In this document: positions 41,268 to 51,268 of the stretch, in pieces
How the letters are laid out: every line of letters starts with the position of its first letter
Numbering within the stretch: the first letter of the stretch is position 1
Assembly (NCBI GenBank): GCA_049273695.1
Contig: JBASRE010000059.1
Coordinates: forward strand, 223,970 to 287,969
DNA from: UBA11740 sp049273695
GTDB taxonomy: Bacteria > Acidobacteriota > Blastocatellia > Pyrinomonadales > Pyrinomonadaceae
Reading direction: 5' to 3'
DNA length: 64,000 nucleotides
Notes under the pieces: model-generated
Told to the model about the DNA's origin: nothing
Database searches by the model: none
The model's input: the letters and a program-made list of their open reading frames with translations, nothing else
Translations under genes and position numbers: made by a program

Positions 41268-42209
41268 ATGTTTTTGCACACTTTGAGGCAAACAAAAACC
41301 TTGGCCCGCGAACTTCGAGTCCTAAACACCAAACCTCGTCAGCCTAAACCTGATTGGCTGCGGATCCGTCTGGGCGATCCGACGAATCAGAATCATCTGC
41401 TGAAGCTGATCGAAGGACTGAACCTGCATACGGTTTGTCAGGAAGCACGGTGCCCGAACATCTTTGAATGTTGGTCGGATCGGACTGCCACTTTTATGTT
41501 AGGGGGAGACATCTGTACGCGGCATTGCGGTTTCTGCGCGGTCGGCAAAGGCGCGCCGAACGCTTTAGACATTGAGGAGCCGCGTCACGTCGCCGAAGCC
41601 GTCCGCCATCTGAATCTGGCGCACACAGTGATCACTTCCGTGAATCGCGACGATTTGCCGGACGGCGGCGCCGCGCACTGGGCCGAGACGATTCGCGAAG
41701 TACGCGCGCTCAATCCCGAGTGCAAAGTCGAAGTCCTGATTCCTGATTTCAACGGCGATGAGGACGCTCTGAACACAGTGCTCGATGCCGAACCCGACGT
41801 GTTGAATCACAACACTGAGACGATTGCGCGGCTCTATCGTCGCGTTCGTCCTGATGCTGTTTACGAACAGTCGATGACGTTACTGCAGCGCGCCGCCGCC
41901 CGCCGCGATCGTGAACAGAGCGGGATGTTGACGAAGAGCGGCATCATGGTCGGCCTCGGCGAAGAATTCGATGAAGTAGTCGAGCTCATGAAAGATCTGC
42001 GCGCCGCGTCGTGCAACATCATGACTATCGGCCAGTACCTGCAACCGCATGCGCGCCGCTTGCCGGTCGAACGTTACGTAACTCCTGAAGAATTCGATCG
42101 CTGGCGCGACATCGGCATGACAATGGGATTCAAACACGTGCAGTCCAGTCCGCTGACTCGATCCTCTTATCACGCACGTGAGCAAGCGAATGGTTCGGGC
42201 GGTGGTTAA
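41268..42209 (+). CDS. lipA: Lipoyl synthase LipA
   Basis: 313 residues. Auxiliary cluster cysteines CQEARCPNIFEC (57, 62, 68), radical SAM motif CTRHCGFC (83, 87, 90) and the C-terminal RSSYHA whose Ser ligates the auxiliary cluster are all present. It inserts two sulfur atoms into octanoyl-lipoyl domains, completing the LipB pathway. No closely linked partner; a repeat follows three bases after the stop. Confidence 0.97.
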   Translation: MFLHTLRQTKTLARELRVLNTKPRQPKPDWLRIRLGDPTNQNHLLKLIEGLNLHTVCQEARCPNIFECWSDRTATFMLGGDICTRHCGFCAVGKGAPNALDIEEPRHVAEAVRHLNLAHTVITSVNRDDLPDGGAAHWAETIREVRALNPECKVEVLIPDFNGDEDALNTVLDAEPDVLNHNTETIARLYRRVRPDAVYEQSMTLLQRAAARRDREQSGMLTKSGIMVGLGEEFDEVVELMKDLRAASCNIMTIGQYLQPHARRLPVERYVTPEEFDRWRDIGMTMGFKHVQSSPLTRSSYHAREQANGSGGG

Positions 42210-42212
42210 GTT

Positions 42213-42361
42213 CTCATTCACACCTCGCTTCAGCGAGGTGACAAAAAGCCAAAGAGATTAACCGGGAACCGTTTCAACGGTTTTATTGAGAAAGCCGTTA
42301 AAACGGCTGGCGTATTTTCACGCTCACTCTAATCACCTCGCTGAAGCGAGGTGTGAATGAG
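42213..42361. repeat. Nested inverted repeat with 29-bp perfect arms
   Basis: Arms 42213-42241 and 42333-42361 are perfect reverse complements and each is itself palindromic (CACCTCGCTTCAGCGAGGTG). Inside lie two smaller palindromes, AACCGTTTCAACGGTT (42267-42282) and AGCCGTTAAAACGGCT (42293-42308). It could act as a bidirectional terminator between convergent lipA and the PQQ gene. Confidence 0.95.
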
Positions 42362-42383
42362 AGCGTTGAAGCTTCGCGAAACT

Positions 42384-44141
42384 CTACCGCTTTCGTCCAA
42401 CCGCAACCAAACTCTGCGACGACCGAACGTACATCACGCCTTCGGACAATGCGGGAGTGGCCATGAGAAGTTCGCCCATCGAATTGGTGGCGATATGAGT
42501 GAACTTATCTCCCGCGCCCACGACCACAATGTCACCATCTTCATTCGTTAGATAAATCTTGCCATCTGCCGCCACGGGTGACGCGCTGTAGCCACTGCCG
42601 ATTGCCGGCAGGCGCTGGCGATAAATCTCTTCGCCGGTCTTCAAATTATAGGCGTCGAAGGTGCCGTTATTCGCCAGCACGTAAAGCCGCCCCTGATAGA
42701 TGAGCGGTGTCGGCATGTAAGATCCACGGCCTGAGCGGCTCCAGGCGATCGTCTCGCTGGCTGTCTTGCCATCGGCCAGGGTGATGTCTCCGCGAGCGTT
42801 TGGTCGGACGACGAAAATCGGCCGTTCCGGACCGCGTCCGCTGGCGACTACGATCAGGTCATCGCTGACGAGGGGCGTAGGCGCCGTAATCTTTGAGCTG
42901 CGCCCAAGTCGCCACAATTCCTTTCCGGTGCGCGGGTCATAAGCGCGAATGAAGTTCGAGGCGTTGGTTAACAGTTGGATTCCGGCTGACGTGTCCGCGA
43001 CCGTCGGCGTGCCCCACGATGGCAGTTCCTCACGGTCAGTTTTCCAGATGGTCTTCCCGGTGGCCACATCAAGTGCGATCAGAAAGGAATCGGTCTGAGT
43101 ATCACACTGAATGATGACCAGATCATTCCAGATAATCGGTGAACTGGCCGGGCCCCATTCGTAGGTGGGGATGTCATAAGCGCCCATGTCCACGCGGCCC
43201 AAATCGACTTTCCAAAGAGACTTACCGTTGACGTCGTAGGCATGAACACCCTGCGATCCGAACCACGCAACCACGATGCGGCCATCCGTAGCGGGCGTCG
43301 CATTAGCATAAGTTGCCTTGATGTGTCGTTTCTCGATCGGCTGGCCCTGGTGGGCCACCCGTTCCCAGACGATCTTTCCGCTGCGTTTGTCGATCGCGTA
43401 GATCATCCATTTGTGAACGGAGCGATCCTTTGACGCGTCACCATCTCCGTACAAGCCGGGACGAAACGTCGCTTTTGGATCGGTGCTGATCGCTGTGGTG
43501 ACAAATACCTTGTCGCCCCAAACGATCGGGCTTGAGTGCGCGAGCCCGGGTATGGCCGTCCGCCACAAAATGTTCTCACCGGTCTTGGTATTCCATTGAT
43601 CGGGTAGGTTTTGACCTTCGGCGATGCCCAATGCCCGATGTCCTCGAAACGATGGCCAGCTTCCCGCAGCTGACCCGGAACGAGCGCGTGACGGGGCCCG
43701 TCCCGCATTTGTCAAAGTGATTTTGCGTGCAGGGATCACTTTCGCTTCGTCGGCGGGCGCCCAGTCACTGCCGTCGAGAATGATCTGACGTACGCGACAC
43801 TCATCTGAGACGACTGTGAACTTGACGTGCTTTCCATCCATCCGGAATTGATAACGCCCGGGCCCATCGCAACCACCGGGTCCGCCAGACATCATCAACT
43901 CAACCTCCGACGAACTGCCGCTCTTCCAATTGCCATTCAAAGCCGGCCAGCCCTGGCCTTGCAGGGTGAAAGTGCCGCCGGGATCGAACCGCGCGGTAAA
44001 GGCGCCAAACTTCAATTGGTACGAAGGCAGCGAGGTAGCCTGGGCGGATACGCTTTGAACCACCACCTGATTTAGGCCAGCCATTAAGCTCAAAGCGATG
44101 ACCAAGGCCAGGGAAAACTTGCCGCTGTCAGTGACTCTCAT
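42384..44141 (-). CDS. Exported PQQ-type beta-propeller protein
   Basis: 585 residues from the ATG that opens a signal peptide (SLALVIALSLMAGL...SAQ); a 122-codon upstream extension in frame is rejected. An N-terminal domain of about 120 residues precedes propeller blades with typical repeats (AIDKRSGKIVWERV, ALDVATGKTIWKTD, AYDPRTGKELWRLG, AYNLKTGEEIYRQ). PQQ-binding catalytic residues are not evident, so this is more likely a BamB-like or structural propeller than a dehydrogenase. Confidence 0.85.
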   Translation of the reverse strand: MRVTDSGKFSLALVIALSLMAGLNQVVVQSVSAQATSLPSYQLKFGAFTARFDPGGTFTLQGQGWPALNGNWKSGSSSEVELMMSGGPGGCDGPGRYQFRMDGKHVKFTVVSDECRVRQIILDGSDWAPADEAKVIPARKITLTNAGRAPSRARSGSAAGSWPSFRGHRALGIAEGQNLPDQWNTKTGENILWRTAIPGLAHSSPIVWGDKVFVTTAISTDPKATFRPGLYGDGDASKDRSVHKWMIYAIDKRSGKIVWERVAHQGQPIEKRHIKATYANATPATDGRIVVAWFGSQGVHAYDVNGKSLWKVDLGRVDMGAYDIPTYEWGPASSPIIWNDLVIIQCDTQTDSFLIALDVATGKTIWKTDREELPSWGTPTVADTSAGIQLLTNASNFIRAYDPRTGKELWRLGRSSKITAPTPLVSDDLIVVASGRGPERPIFVVRPNARGDITLADGKTASETIAWSRSGRGSYMPTPLIYQGRLYVLANNGTFDAYNLKTGEEIYRQRLPAIGSGYSASPVAADGKIYLTNEDGDIVVVGAGDKFTHIATNSMGELLMATPALSEGVMYVRSSQSLVAVGRKR

Positions 44142-44308
44142 AGTCCTACTCCCTTCGTAACCCATTAGCTTCCGGCGCACGCATTCTAGCACCGGGTCGG
44201 TTTGCGCAATCGACCGGTGAGGTTTTCCCCGGTCTTCACTGAGGATTACGCGCTTCTTAACGCAAAGCTTCTGGCGCATTCTGATCGCCGTCGTTACTAT
44301 GCGATTCG

Positions 44309-45091
44309 ATGTTACGGAGAAGTAAGCGGTGCGTGGTGGGTGGGCTAACACTCGTGTTGCTGGCCAGTTGCCTACCGAAAGATCAAACCAGGAATCGCCT
44401 GGATGAAAATCATTTTCCGCGTGTCGTCCTGTGGGCGTGGGAACGGCCGGAAGACCTGAAGACAGCGGATCCGAACCGTTTTGCGGTTGCGTTCCTGGCG
44501 CAAACACTCGCGCTGAAGAACGACGACGTCATCTTGAATCCGCGTCATCAGCCCCTCGATGTCACGCCTGAGACGAAGTTGATGGCGGTCACGCGCATCG
44601 AATCGCAGAAGAATACCGGCGAACGCGCTGCGCTGAGTGACTCACAACGCAGGAAAGCCGTCGATCTCATTATGCGAACGATGCAACTTCGCAATGTTTT
44701 AGCAATTCAGATCGATTTCGATGCCGCCAGCTCCGAACGCGACTTCTATCGCGCACTGCTGCACGACGTGCGCGCTAAGCTGCCCGACAATGTCCCCCTA
44801 TCGATGACGGCGCTCGCTTCGTTTTGTGTCGGCGACCGTTGGCTCAGCGATTTGCCGGTAGACGAAGCTGTGCCAATGATTTTTCGCATGGGGGCGGACG
44901 ACCGCACGATCAAAACCTTTTTGTCCTCTGGCGAAGATTTTCGTGAACCGCTCTGCCAAAAAAGCTACGGCATCGCGGTGGACGAGCCCCTCGACCTTAA
45001 GTTCAAACCCGGCCGGCGCGTGTACGTCTTCAATCAGGGCTCATGGAAAGCAAGCGACATCGCGGCCATCACCGAAAGGATCGCCCAATGA
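44309..45091 (+). CDS. DUF3142 lipoprotein
   Basis: 260 residues. A lipobox LLASC near residue 21 marks it as a lipoprotein. FPRVVLWAWERPEDL and IQIDFDAASSERDFYRALL are the DUF3142 hallmarks, a glycoside-hydrolase-like barrel of unknown activity. Its stop overlaps the start of the 912-residue gene as ATGA, so the two are translationally coupled and probably work together at the cell envelope. Confidence 0.85.
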   Translation: MLRRSKRCVVGGLTLVLLASCLPKDQTRNRLDENHFPRVVLWAWERPEDLKTADPNRFAVAFLAQTLALKNDDVILNPRHQPLDVTPETKLMAVTRIESQKNTGERAALSDSQRRKAVDLIMRTMQLRNVLAIQIDFDAASSERDFYRALLHDVRAKLPDNVPLSMTALASFCVGDRWLSDLPVDEAVPMIFRMGADDRTIKTFLSSGEDFREPLCQKSYGIAVDEPLDLKFKPGRRVYVFNQGSWKASDIAAITERIAQ

Positions 45092-47826
45092 TTCGCCGCG
45101 CGATTACGTGCGTCTCTCTACTCGCGATCCTCTTCCAGTCCTACGGTCGGGCAAATGCATGTGGCCCGTCAGTCCTCGAACCTATTTTCGTCTTTAAAGA
45201 ATCGTCCGACTTGCCGTTCAGTGATTTCGCCGCCGGCAAAATTGGAATTATCCAACCCACCTTCGGCCGAAAGACTCTTTTCATCGCGTACCGATATCTG
45301 AACGGCGTCACTTTCACGCCCGATGAACAGGAAGCTCTGGTGCGGGCGCTCCGCGGCAAACCACCTGAAGATGAAGATGAAGCTGCGGTCAAGCAGTGGG
45401 TCACTGCGCGCAAAGAAGTCGCCCTCGACGAGCGCAATCCACCGGAGATTTACACCGAGAGGCAATATGGCGGCTACGACTTTTTCCCTAACTGCACCAG
45501 GAACGCGTTCGAAGTCGCCACGGCAACTTTGCAAGATCGCGTGGCCCAGCACGGGTCGGAAGACCGGCACGTTCGGGCATGGCTCGCGGCGCAGGACCTT
45601 GTTTTTCAGAACTGCCAAACCGGAGCGGCTATTCCCAACAACCTTGGACCGGAAAGTCCGGGCTGGCTGCGGAAAGATCGCGACTACCAGATTGGTGCGG
45701 CGCTGCTCTACCAACTCAATTTGGATGATGCTCGTTCTCAGTTTGCGAAAATCGCGAGCGATCCGGAATCCCCGTGGCAGGAAACCGCTGATTACCTGGT
45801 TGGGAGAACGCTGGTTCGGCAGGGAAGCCTGACCAAAGACGAAACTAAGAAACGCGAGTCATATGAAAGAGCCGAACAACACCTCGCAATCATTGCCGCA
45901 CGCCGTGGAAAGTTCGCGAAGCCGGCGGACAAGCTTATCGGCTTGATCAAGTATCGTGCGCGCCCGGATGAGAGGATTCGCGAGCTGGCCACGACGCTGA
46001 CGAACGGCTTTGGAAACGAGAACCTTCAGCAGGACCTCATCGATTACGCATGGCTGTTCGACAAGATCGAAGACCGAGTCATGAAAGCGGAAGAGGCACG
46101 GCGGAAGGCGCTTGCCGGTGAGACCGTCGAAGATGAGAAGCAGGATTGGTTCAGCAAGGAAGCCAAAGATCGTTATGACGCCGTCCAGCGCGGAGACTTG
46201 ATTGACATTTACTGGAGTCCGCAACAGCCGGATGGTCGTCCGGATTACAGTAAATCAATTCATCTTTATTTCACGGCCACGGCAAGCAACTCGGAGGTCA
46301 AACTCGCGTTTGAGGAGAAACTGGGCCGACAGCTAACCCCTGAAGAGTTAAAACAATTGGACGAACAACTCGCGGCCGCTTTGAAATCGCGCCAGTACCG
46401 AATCAGTCCTAACCGGCAGTTCAACCGCGAAGGCTTAACCGAACATGTCGGATGTGATTACGACTGCGAACGGATGACCCTGGATTTGGCGCCTTTTTTC
46501 CTGCGCGCCGACGATTTAAGCGACTGGATCCTTACCATGCAGTCTTCCGATCCGCGTGCTTACAACCATGCGTTAGCGAAGTGGCGGGAAACAAGATCTC
46601 CGGCATGGCTCGTCGGCGCGATTACAAAAGCTGGTTCGGGGTCGCCCCGATTGCCGAGTCTAATGGCTGATGCCGCCAAGATGGATCGAGAGTCTCCAGC
46701 CTTTGCAACCGCGATGTACCACCGGGTTCGACTCGAACTGGCCGCCGGAAAACGCAACCAGGCGCGCAAGATTCTGGATGAAGTTGTCATGCCGAATTCC
46801 GAAGACTTCCCCACTTCTACGCGCAACCTGTTTCTCGAGCAGGGGATGCAACTTTCCGACAGCGTCAATGATTTTTTGAAATTTGCTCAACGCAAGCCGG
46901 CGGCATTTTATGAGGAGGGCGTGCTGGGCTCGCTCAAAGATCATGTCCGCGTAGCCAAGGCACGATGGGATCTGTACCGCCGTTTTACTCCTCCGATAAT
47001 GAATCATGAACCGCGGCAGACGCGCGAAGGCTATGAACAAGAAGTCGACGAATTCTATCGCGACATCTTGCCATGGGACGACCGCTATCAGATTGACGAT
47101 GAGGCAATCGAGATTCTCAACTGGCATTTTCCGCTCGAACAGATGGAAGGCGTCGCGCGCAGCGCGGTTCTGCCGCCTTATGTTCGCGGCTCGTTAGTCC
47201 TGGCAGTTTGGACGAGGGCCATCGTTTTACGTAACGACGCCCTGGCAACGCGGATTGCGCCGGAGGTGTTAGCGGTGGCGCCTGAAATGGCTTCCGCCCT
47301 CAAGCCTTACCTCGAAGCCGACAACGCCGAACACCGGGAGCGCGCGGCCCTGTTTGTTCTCCTCAAGTTCCCGTCGCTCACCCCTCTGGTCGTCGGCGGG
47401 ATTCCAGAGTTCACCACCGCTGAGCAGATTCAATACTACTTTCAAGAATCGTGGTGGTGCACTCCTTCCCAAACTGAATACAGCGTCAAAGACAGCCGTG
47501 AAGTGCAAAAGAATGTGAGCAAGCCACCGTTTCTAACGCGGCTTCAATTGGAGCAGGCGAGAAAAGAACGTGCTGCACTCATCGCCATCGGCGATGGCAA
47601 AAGCTATCTCGGAAAGCGCGTGCTTGAATGGGCAAAGGCGCAGCCCGATGATCCGCGCATTCCGGAAGCCCTCTTCATCGCGTTCAATGCGAATGCACGT
47701 TACAAGTATGGCTGCGATGGCTGGGAGCACGACGAGGAAACTCAGAACGCGGCCGCGGCGTTGTTGCGCGAGCGCTATCCGAATAGCTTTTGGACTGCGA
47801 AGTTACCTGCTCCCGACGACCAGTAA
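45088..47826 (+). CDS. Large exported protein paired with DUF3142
   Basis: 912 residues with a signal peptide (MIRRAITCVSLLAILFQSYG) followed by ACGP at the cleavage region. The mature protein is helical, with TPR-like helix pairs in the 230-330 and 560-700 regions. No enzymatic motif or named family is recognised. Coupling to the DUF3142 lipoprotein by a four-base overlap suggests a common function, perhaps an envelope complex. Confidence 0.8.
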   Translation: MIRRAITCVSLLAILFQSYGRANACGPSVLEPIFVFKESSDLPFSDFAAGKIGIIQPTFGRKTLFIAYRYLNGVTFTPDEQEALVRALRGKPPEDEDEAAVKQWVTARKEVALDERNPPEIYTERQYGGYDFFPNCTRNAFEVATATLQDRVAQHGSEDRHVRAWLAAQDLVFQNCQTGAAIPNNLGPESPGWLRKDRDYQIGAALLYQLNLDDARSQFAKIASDPESPWQETADYLVGRTLVRQGSLTKDETKKRESYERAEQHLAIIAARRGKFAKPADKLIGLIKYRARPDERIRELATTLTNGFGNENLQQDLIDYAWLFDKIEDRVMKAEEARRKALAGETVEDEKQDWFSKEAKDRYDAVQRGDLIDIYWSPQQPDGRPDYSKSIHLYFTATASNSEVKLAFEEKLGRQLTPEELKQLDEQLAAALKSRQYRISPNRQFNREGLTEHVGCDYDCERMTLDLAPFFLRADDLSDWILTMQSSDPRAYNHALAKWRETRSPAWLVGAITKAGSGSPRLPSLMADAAKMDRESPAFATAMYHRVRLELAAGKRNQARKILDEVVMPNSEDFPTSTRNLFLEQGMQLSDSVNDFLKFAQRKPAAFYEEGVLGSLKDHVRVAKARWDLYRRFTPPIMNHEPRQTREGYEQEVDEFYRDILPWDDRYQIDDEAIEILNWHFPLEQMEGVARSAVLPPYVRGSLVLAVWTRAIVLRNDALATRIAPEVLAVAPEMASALKPYLEADNAEHRERAALFVLLKFPSLTPLVVGGIPEFTTAEQIQYYFQESWWCTPSQTEYSVKDSREVQKNVSKPPFLTRLQLEQARKERAALIAIGDGKSYLGKRVLEWAKAQPDDPRIPEALFIAFNANARYKYGCDGWEHDEETQNAAAALLRERYPNSFWTAKLPAPDDQ

Positions 47827-47915
47827 TTCAGTTGCAACCGAGCAAGCAGCCTTATCACGCCTGGCCGGCATCTTAGCGGCAACCCTGGACCTCAACTTAC
47901 GAATTGAGGTTTCGC

Positions 47916-48605
47916 ATGAAAAAACTCTCCTTAACCACTTTGGCAATTGCAGTCGCAGCAGCGTTTGCAGCTGCCGCGCTCGCCGGTAACGACAACGACG
48001 CGCAGGCGCTCGATCAAATCTCCGGCTATCGACAATGGACGAAAGTAAATGCTGATCCGGTGAAGGTCGAAGTACCAGTCACTACCACTGATGCCGCCAG
48101 TCCGGTGCGCGAAGCACTGGTTTGAACCATGATCGTCAGCGCCGGCGGCGTTGGTCATCCAGCAATAAGTCTTAACTTTCCGAATCGCACGGTGATGGAC
48201 GGTCTGCCCAACATCATCACCACGAAACCCACGACGAGAATTTATTTTCCGCGCGATTCCGCGCCCAGCGGTCGACGCAAAGACGACGGCAAACATGTAA
48301 CGAGTTTTGGATTCGGTTATGTGAACGAAGTCGGACGCCGTGGATTCGATCGTGAACCGTTTAGTTTTCCGGTCGGTACCGTCATCGTGCGCGAGCGACG
48401 GTGGTCGCCGTCATCAGATCCCGATCGGCTGGTCGTAATGATCAAACACGAGAAGCGCTTCAACCCAAAAGCAAACGGCTGGGAATTTCTGACCGTGAAC
48501 GGCGTGGGAACGAAAATTCTCAAGCGCGAAAAGGACGGCAAATGCCTGAAGTGCCACGCGTCGGCCGCGCAGAACGATTTTGTTTTTCCAATGGAGAAGC
48601 GCTGA
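47916..48605 (+). pseudogene. Cytochrome P460-like gene interrupted by in-frame TGA
   Basis: An ATG at 47916 (GAGG nine bases upstream) opens a 69-codon frame with a signal peptide and GYRQWTKVN, then meets TGA at 48123-48125. The same frame continues from ATG 48129 for 158 codons with FPVGTVIVRE, LVVMIKHEKRFNPKANGWEF and the heme site CLKCHASA. Both parts together have the length and order of a periplasmic cytochrome P460-type protein. No ribosome-binding site precedes the second ATG, so the gene is probably broken, unless the stop is read through or is a sequencing error. Confidence 0.75.
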
Positions 48606-48608
48606 GAA

Positions 48609-48668
48609 GAGTGGCAGAGATTTCAGTCAGCGGAGCTTGCGATAATCACAGACTGAAGTCTGTGCCAC
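48609..48668. repeat. GTGGCAGAG / CTGTGCCAC repeat
   Basis: A degenerate left arm (48610-48630) and a right arm 48647-48668 that is identical over 22 bases to 10163-10184. The right arm touches the stop of the phospholipase-D gene. Confidence 0.92.
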
Positions 48669-49748
48669 TCAGGTGAGTGTGGTCACCGCGAAATCGATCA
48701 GCCGATTCTGCCAATTTAACCAACGAAGGTCGAACGCACTGGCGTGACAATCGACCGCCACGCTGTTCGCCACGTCGGGTAGCATCACCCGTTGGCGAAA
48801 ATCGGAAATCAAAGCCGGGTCGGTGAAGACGCCCAGGATTTCCTGATAAAGCCGGTAACTCAAGTAATCAAAATTTGAAGAGCCGGCAATGAGGACCTCT
48901 TCATCGATCAGCATCGCTTTTAGGTGGCTCATTCCCCGTTGATACAACCTCAGATCGATTTCTGATCGGGCCGATTCACGCCGCGCGTAGTTCGCGAAGT
49001 AACTCCAATTGTTTTGTCCGGGCGTCACGACTTTCACGTTAACGCCGCGATCTGCCGCCACGCGCAAACGCTCGTAAAACGGAAACGTGATGTAAGGGCT
49101 CTCGACAAAGACGCTCCGGCGAGCGCCATCAATCAGGTTAAGCACGCGCTGGAACGCGCGCCGGTTGTCGCGACCGTCAAGCGTGAACAGTTCGAGTTCG
49201 GGAAATTCACCGTGCGCGAAGCGGTCCCCACCGCTCCAGGTCGAAAGGAAATCTTTTCGCAGGAACCCGACCGCGTTCGCATCGTCAATCCGCAGCATCA
49301 TGTCGTGCCATGCCGCGTTGTGTTCACTGAAATTGATGCCGCCGATGTACGCCGTTGATTCGTCGATAACGATCAGCTTCTTGTGATTGCGGCTCAGCAA
49401 GGTGCGTGGCGTGGGGCGATAGGCGTTAGTGAATCTGATCCTGGTTCCCGCCGCTTCTAAGTTTCTTCGCATCGCGGCGGTTTCTCGCGCTTCAGATCGC
49501 AACGCGCGGTCGAGCATGTTCGCCGGTGAATAGCGAAACCGATCACTCAAAACGATCCGCGTAAACGAATCGGCCAGCACTCGCTTGTCGGGCGCCGGCG
49601 ACGACAGCAGAGCTTCAGCCAATTGTTTGCCGATTGAATCACCTTCAAACGCAAACGTCTGAACAAACACCGACTCGTGCGCGCGCGCGATATCTGCGCG
49701 CAAGCGCGACCAGAATTCGTTGAAATTGACGAGAAGCTCTATCGACAT
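48669..49748 (-). CDS. Phospholipase D / cardiolipin-synthase-like protein
   Basis: 359 residues with two HKD motifs: HKKLIVIDESTAYIGGINFSEHN (about 140-160) and HLKAMLIDEEVLIAGSSNFD (about 275-295). Both His-Lys-Asp sets are complete, so it is probably catalytic as a phosphatidyltransferase or phosphodiesterase. It lacks the N-terminal membrane helices of classical Cls, so a soluble ClsB/ClsC-like or nuclease role is possible. The gene stands alone. Confidence 0.88.
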   Translation of the reverse strand: MSIELLVNFNEFWSRLRADIARAHESVFVQTFAFEGDSIGKQLAEALLSSPAPDKRVLADSFTRIVLSDRFRYSPANMLDRALRSEARETAAMRRNLEAAGTRIRFTNAYRPTPRTLLSRNHKKLIVIDESTAYIGGINFSEHNAAWHDMMLRIDDANAVGFLRKDFLSTWSGGDRFAHGEFPELELFTLDGRDNRRAFQRVLNLIDGARRSVFVESPYITFPFYERLRVAADRGVNVKVVTPGQNNWSYFANYARRESARSEIDLRLYQRGMSHLKAMLIDEEVLIAGSSNFDYLSYRLYQEILGVFTDPALISDFRQRVMLPDVANSVAVDCHASAFDLRWLNWQNRLIDFAVTTLT

Positions 49749-49889
49749 CTAAGTCAGCACCGCCTGCGGTAGCGCGTGCGCACGGCCTGCGCTGCCAGGG
49801 CGCTCCCAACGGCGCCCAGATTGTATTCGATTACCAGCCAGAACCCGAACGATTTCGTTCGTAGCCCAACCGTCTTTTGTGGCCGGAGT

Positions 49890-49919
49890 TTGCGTAATTC
49901 CAAGAGTCGCCGCTATGAT
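49890..49919 (+). promoter_or_regulatory. Putative promoter for the liv operon
   Basis: TTGCGT (49890-49895), an 18-base spacer and TATGAT (49914-49919) lie 57 bases before the livK ATG. Reasonable sigma70 form; it is the best candidate in the 227-base gap 49749-49975, which holds nothing else recognisable. Confidence 0.45.
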
Positions 49920-49975
49920 GCTGTCCGCAAAACCGAAAGCCCGGTTTTCCAAACCGTTTCCTTGAAGAGGTGAAT

Positions 49976-51172
49976 ATGAAACGAACTCTTATTGGTCTGA
50001 GTTTAATCGCCGCTATGTCCTTAGGTTCCAGCTGCGAACGTCGCGGTACTGGTTTACCGGGCGGCGACCCCATTAAGGTGGGCGTCTATCTCGATCTCTC
50101 TGGTCAGACTTCGAGTTTTGGTCAGTCCACGAAGAATGGCATTGAGATGGCCCGTGATGAGATCAATAAAGCGGGGGGCATCAATGGCAGGCCCATTCAA
50201 CTTTTCATCGAGGACGAGCAGGGCGAGCCGGGCAAGGTGACGACCGTGGTCACGAAGCTGCTGCGCCAGGATCAGGTGCATGCCCTTCTCGGCGAAGTCG
50301 CTTCGACCAACAGTCTGGCCGCCGCTCCTAAGGCGCAAGAAGCCAAGATCCCGATGCTCACACCTTCTTCGACTAATCCGAAGGTTACGCAAGTAGGCGA
50401 TTACATCTTCCGCGTTTGCTTCATTGATCCTTTTCAAGGTGAGGTAATGGCAAAGTTCGCCGCCACCACTTTGAAAGCAAAGCGTGCCGCCATCCTGGCC
50501 GATTTCAATTCCGATTACAGCAAGGGACTAACAGAGTTCTTCAAACAGAGTTTCACCAAGCTTGGTGGAACGATTGTGGATGAGAAGACTTACACCCAGA
50601 CGGACCGGGACTTCAGCAGCCAGTTAACGGCAATTCGGACCACCAATCCAGACGTCATTTACATTCCCGGTTACTACGGGCAGGTCGGCGTTATCGCGAA
50701 GCAGGCACGACAACAGGGCATTACCGTCCCGCTTCTGGGAGGCGACGGTTGGGACGCGCCGCAACTCTGGGATCTCGGCGGCGAGGCGCTTCAAAACAGC
50801 TACATTTCGAATCATTACTCGATTGACGATCCCAAACCCCAGATACAGAAGTTTGTCGCCGATTACAAGGCACGCTATAACGGGGTCGCGCCCGACGCGC
50901 TTGCTGCGCTGGGCTACGACGCTATGCATGTGCTCGGTGATGCGATCAAACGTGCCGGCGGGACTGATGCCACGAAACTGCGCGATGCGATCGCCCAAAC
51001 CAAAGACTTTCCGGGTATCACGGGTACCATCACGATGAACTCCCAGCGAAATGTGGACAAGCCGGCCACGGTGCTTGACCTGAAACCGCGGGAGCGTAAA
51101 TTCGACTACAAAGAAACCATCTTCCCGGATGGCATGGCTCCGCCCGCGGCGGCGACCAGCCCGGCACAGTAA
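49976..51172 (+). CDS. livK: Branched-chain amino-acid ABC transporter, substrate-binding protein
   Basis: 398 residues. Lipoprotein-like N-terminus (LSLIAAMSLGSSC, Cys near 20) and a type I periplasmic-binding fold: IKVGVYLDLSGQTSSFGQS, GGINGRPIQLFIEDEQG, LTPSSTNPKVTQ and YDAMHVLGDAI. It delivers Leu/Ile/Val, or an amide or urea analogue in some family members, to the LivHMGF complex. AAGAGGTGA precedes the ATG at 49976. First gene of the five-gene operon. Confidence 0.92.
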   Translation: MKRTLIGLSLIAAMSLGSSCERRGTGLPGGDPIKVGVYLDLSGQTSSFGQSTKNGIEMARDEINKAGGINGRPIQLFIEDEQGEPGKVTTVVTKLLRQDQVHALLGEVASTNSLAAAPKAQEAKIPMLTPSSTNPKVTQVGDYIFRVCFIDPFQGEVMAKFAATTLKAKRAAILADFNSDYSKGLTEFFKQSFTKLGGTIVDEKTYTQTDRDFSSQLTAIRTTNPDVIYIPGYYGQVGVIAKQARQQGITVPLLGGDGWDAPQLWDLGGEALQNSYISNHYSIDDPKPQIQKFVADYKARYNGVAPDALAALGYDAMHVLGDAIKRAGGTDATKLRDAIAQTKDFPGITGTITMNSQRNVDKPATVLDLKPRERKFDYKETIFPDGMAPPAAATSPAQ

Positions 51173-51197
51173 TCGAGACGCCTTTAGCTCTACACGT

Positions 51198-51214
51198 TTT
51201 GGCCGGAGGCCAAA
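51198..51214 (+). other. Small hairpin between livK and livH
   Basis: TTTGGCC and GGCCAAA (7-bp stem, 3-nt loop) in the 96-base gap after livK. No T-run follows, so it is more likely an mRNA-stabilising or attenuating hairpin than a full terminator. Confidence 0.35.
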
Positions 51215-51268
51215 CAGACACTATCCGCGAAGTTGCGGCTGAACTAAATCCAGTGCGCTAAGGTTGCG

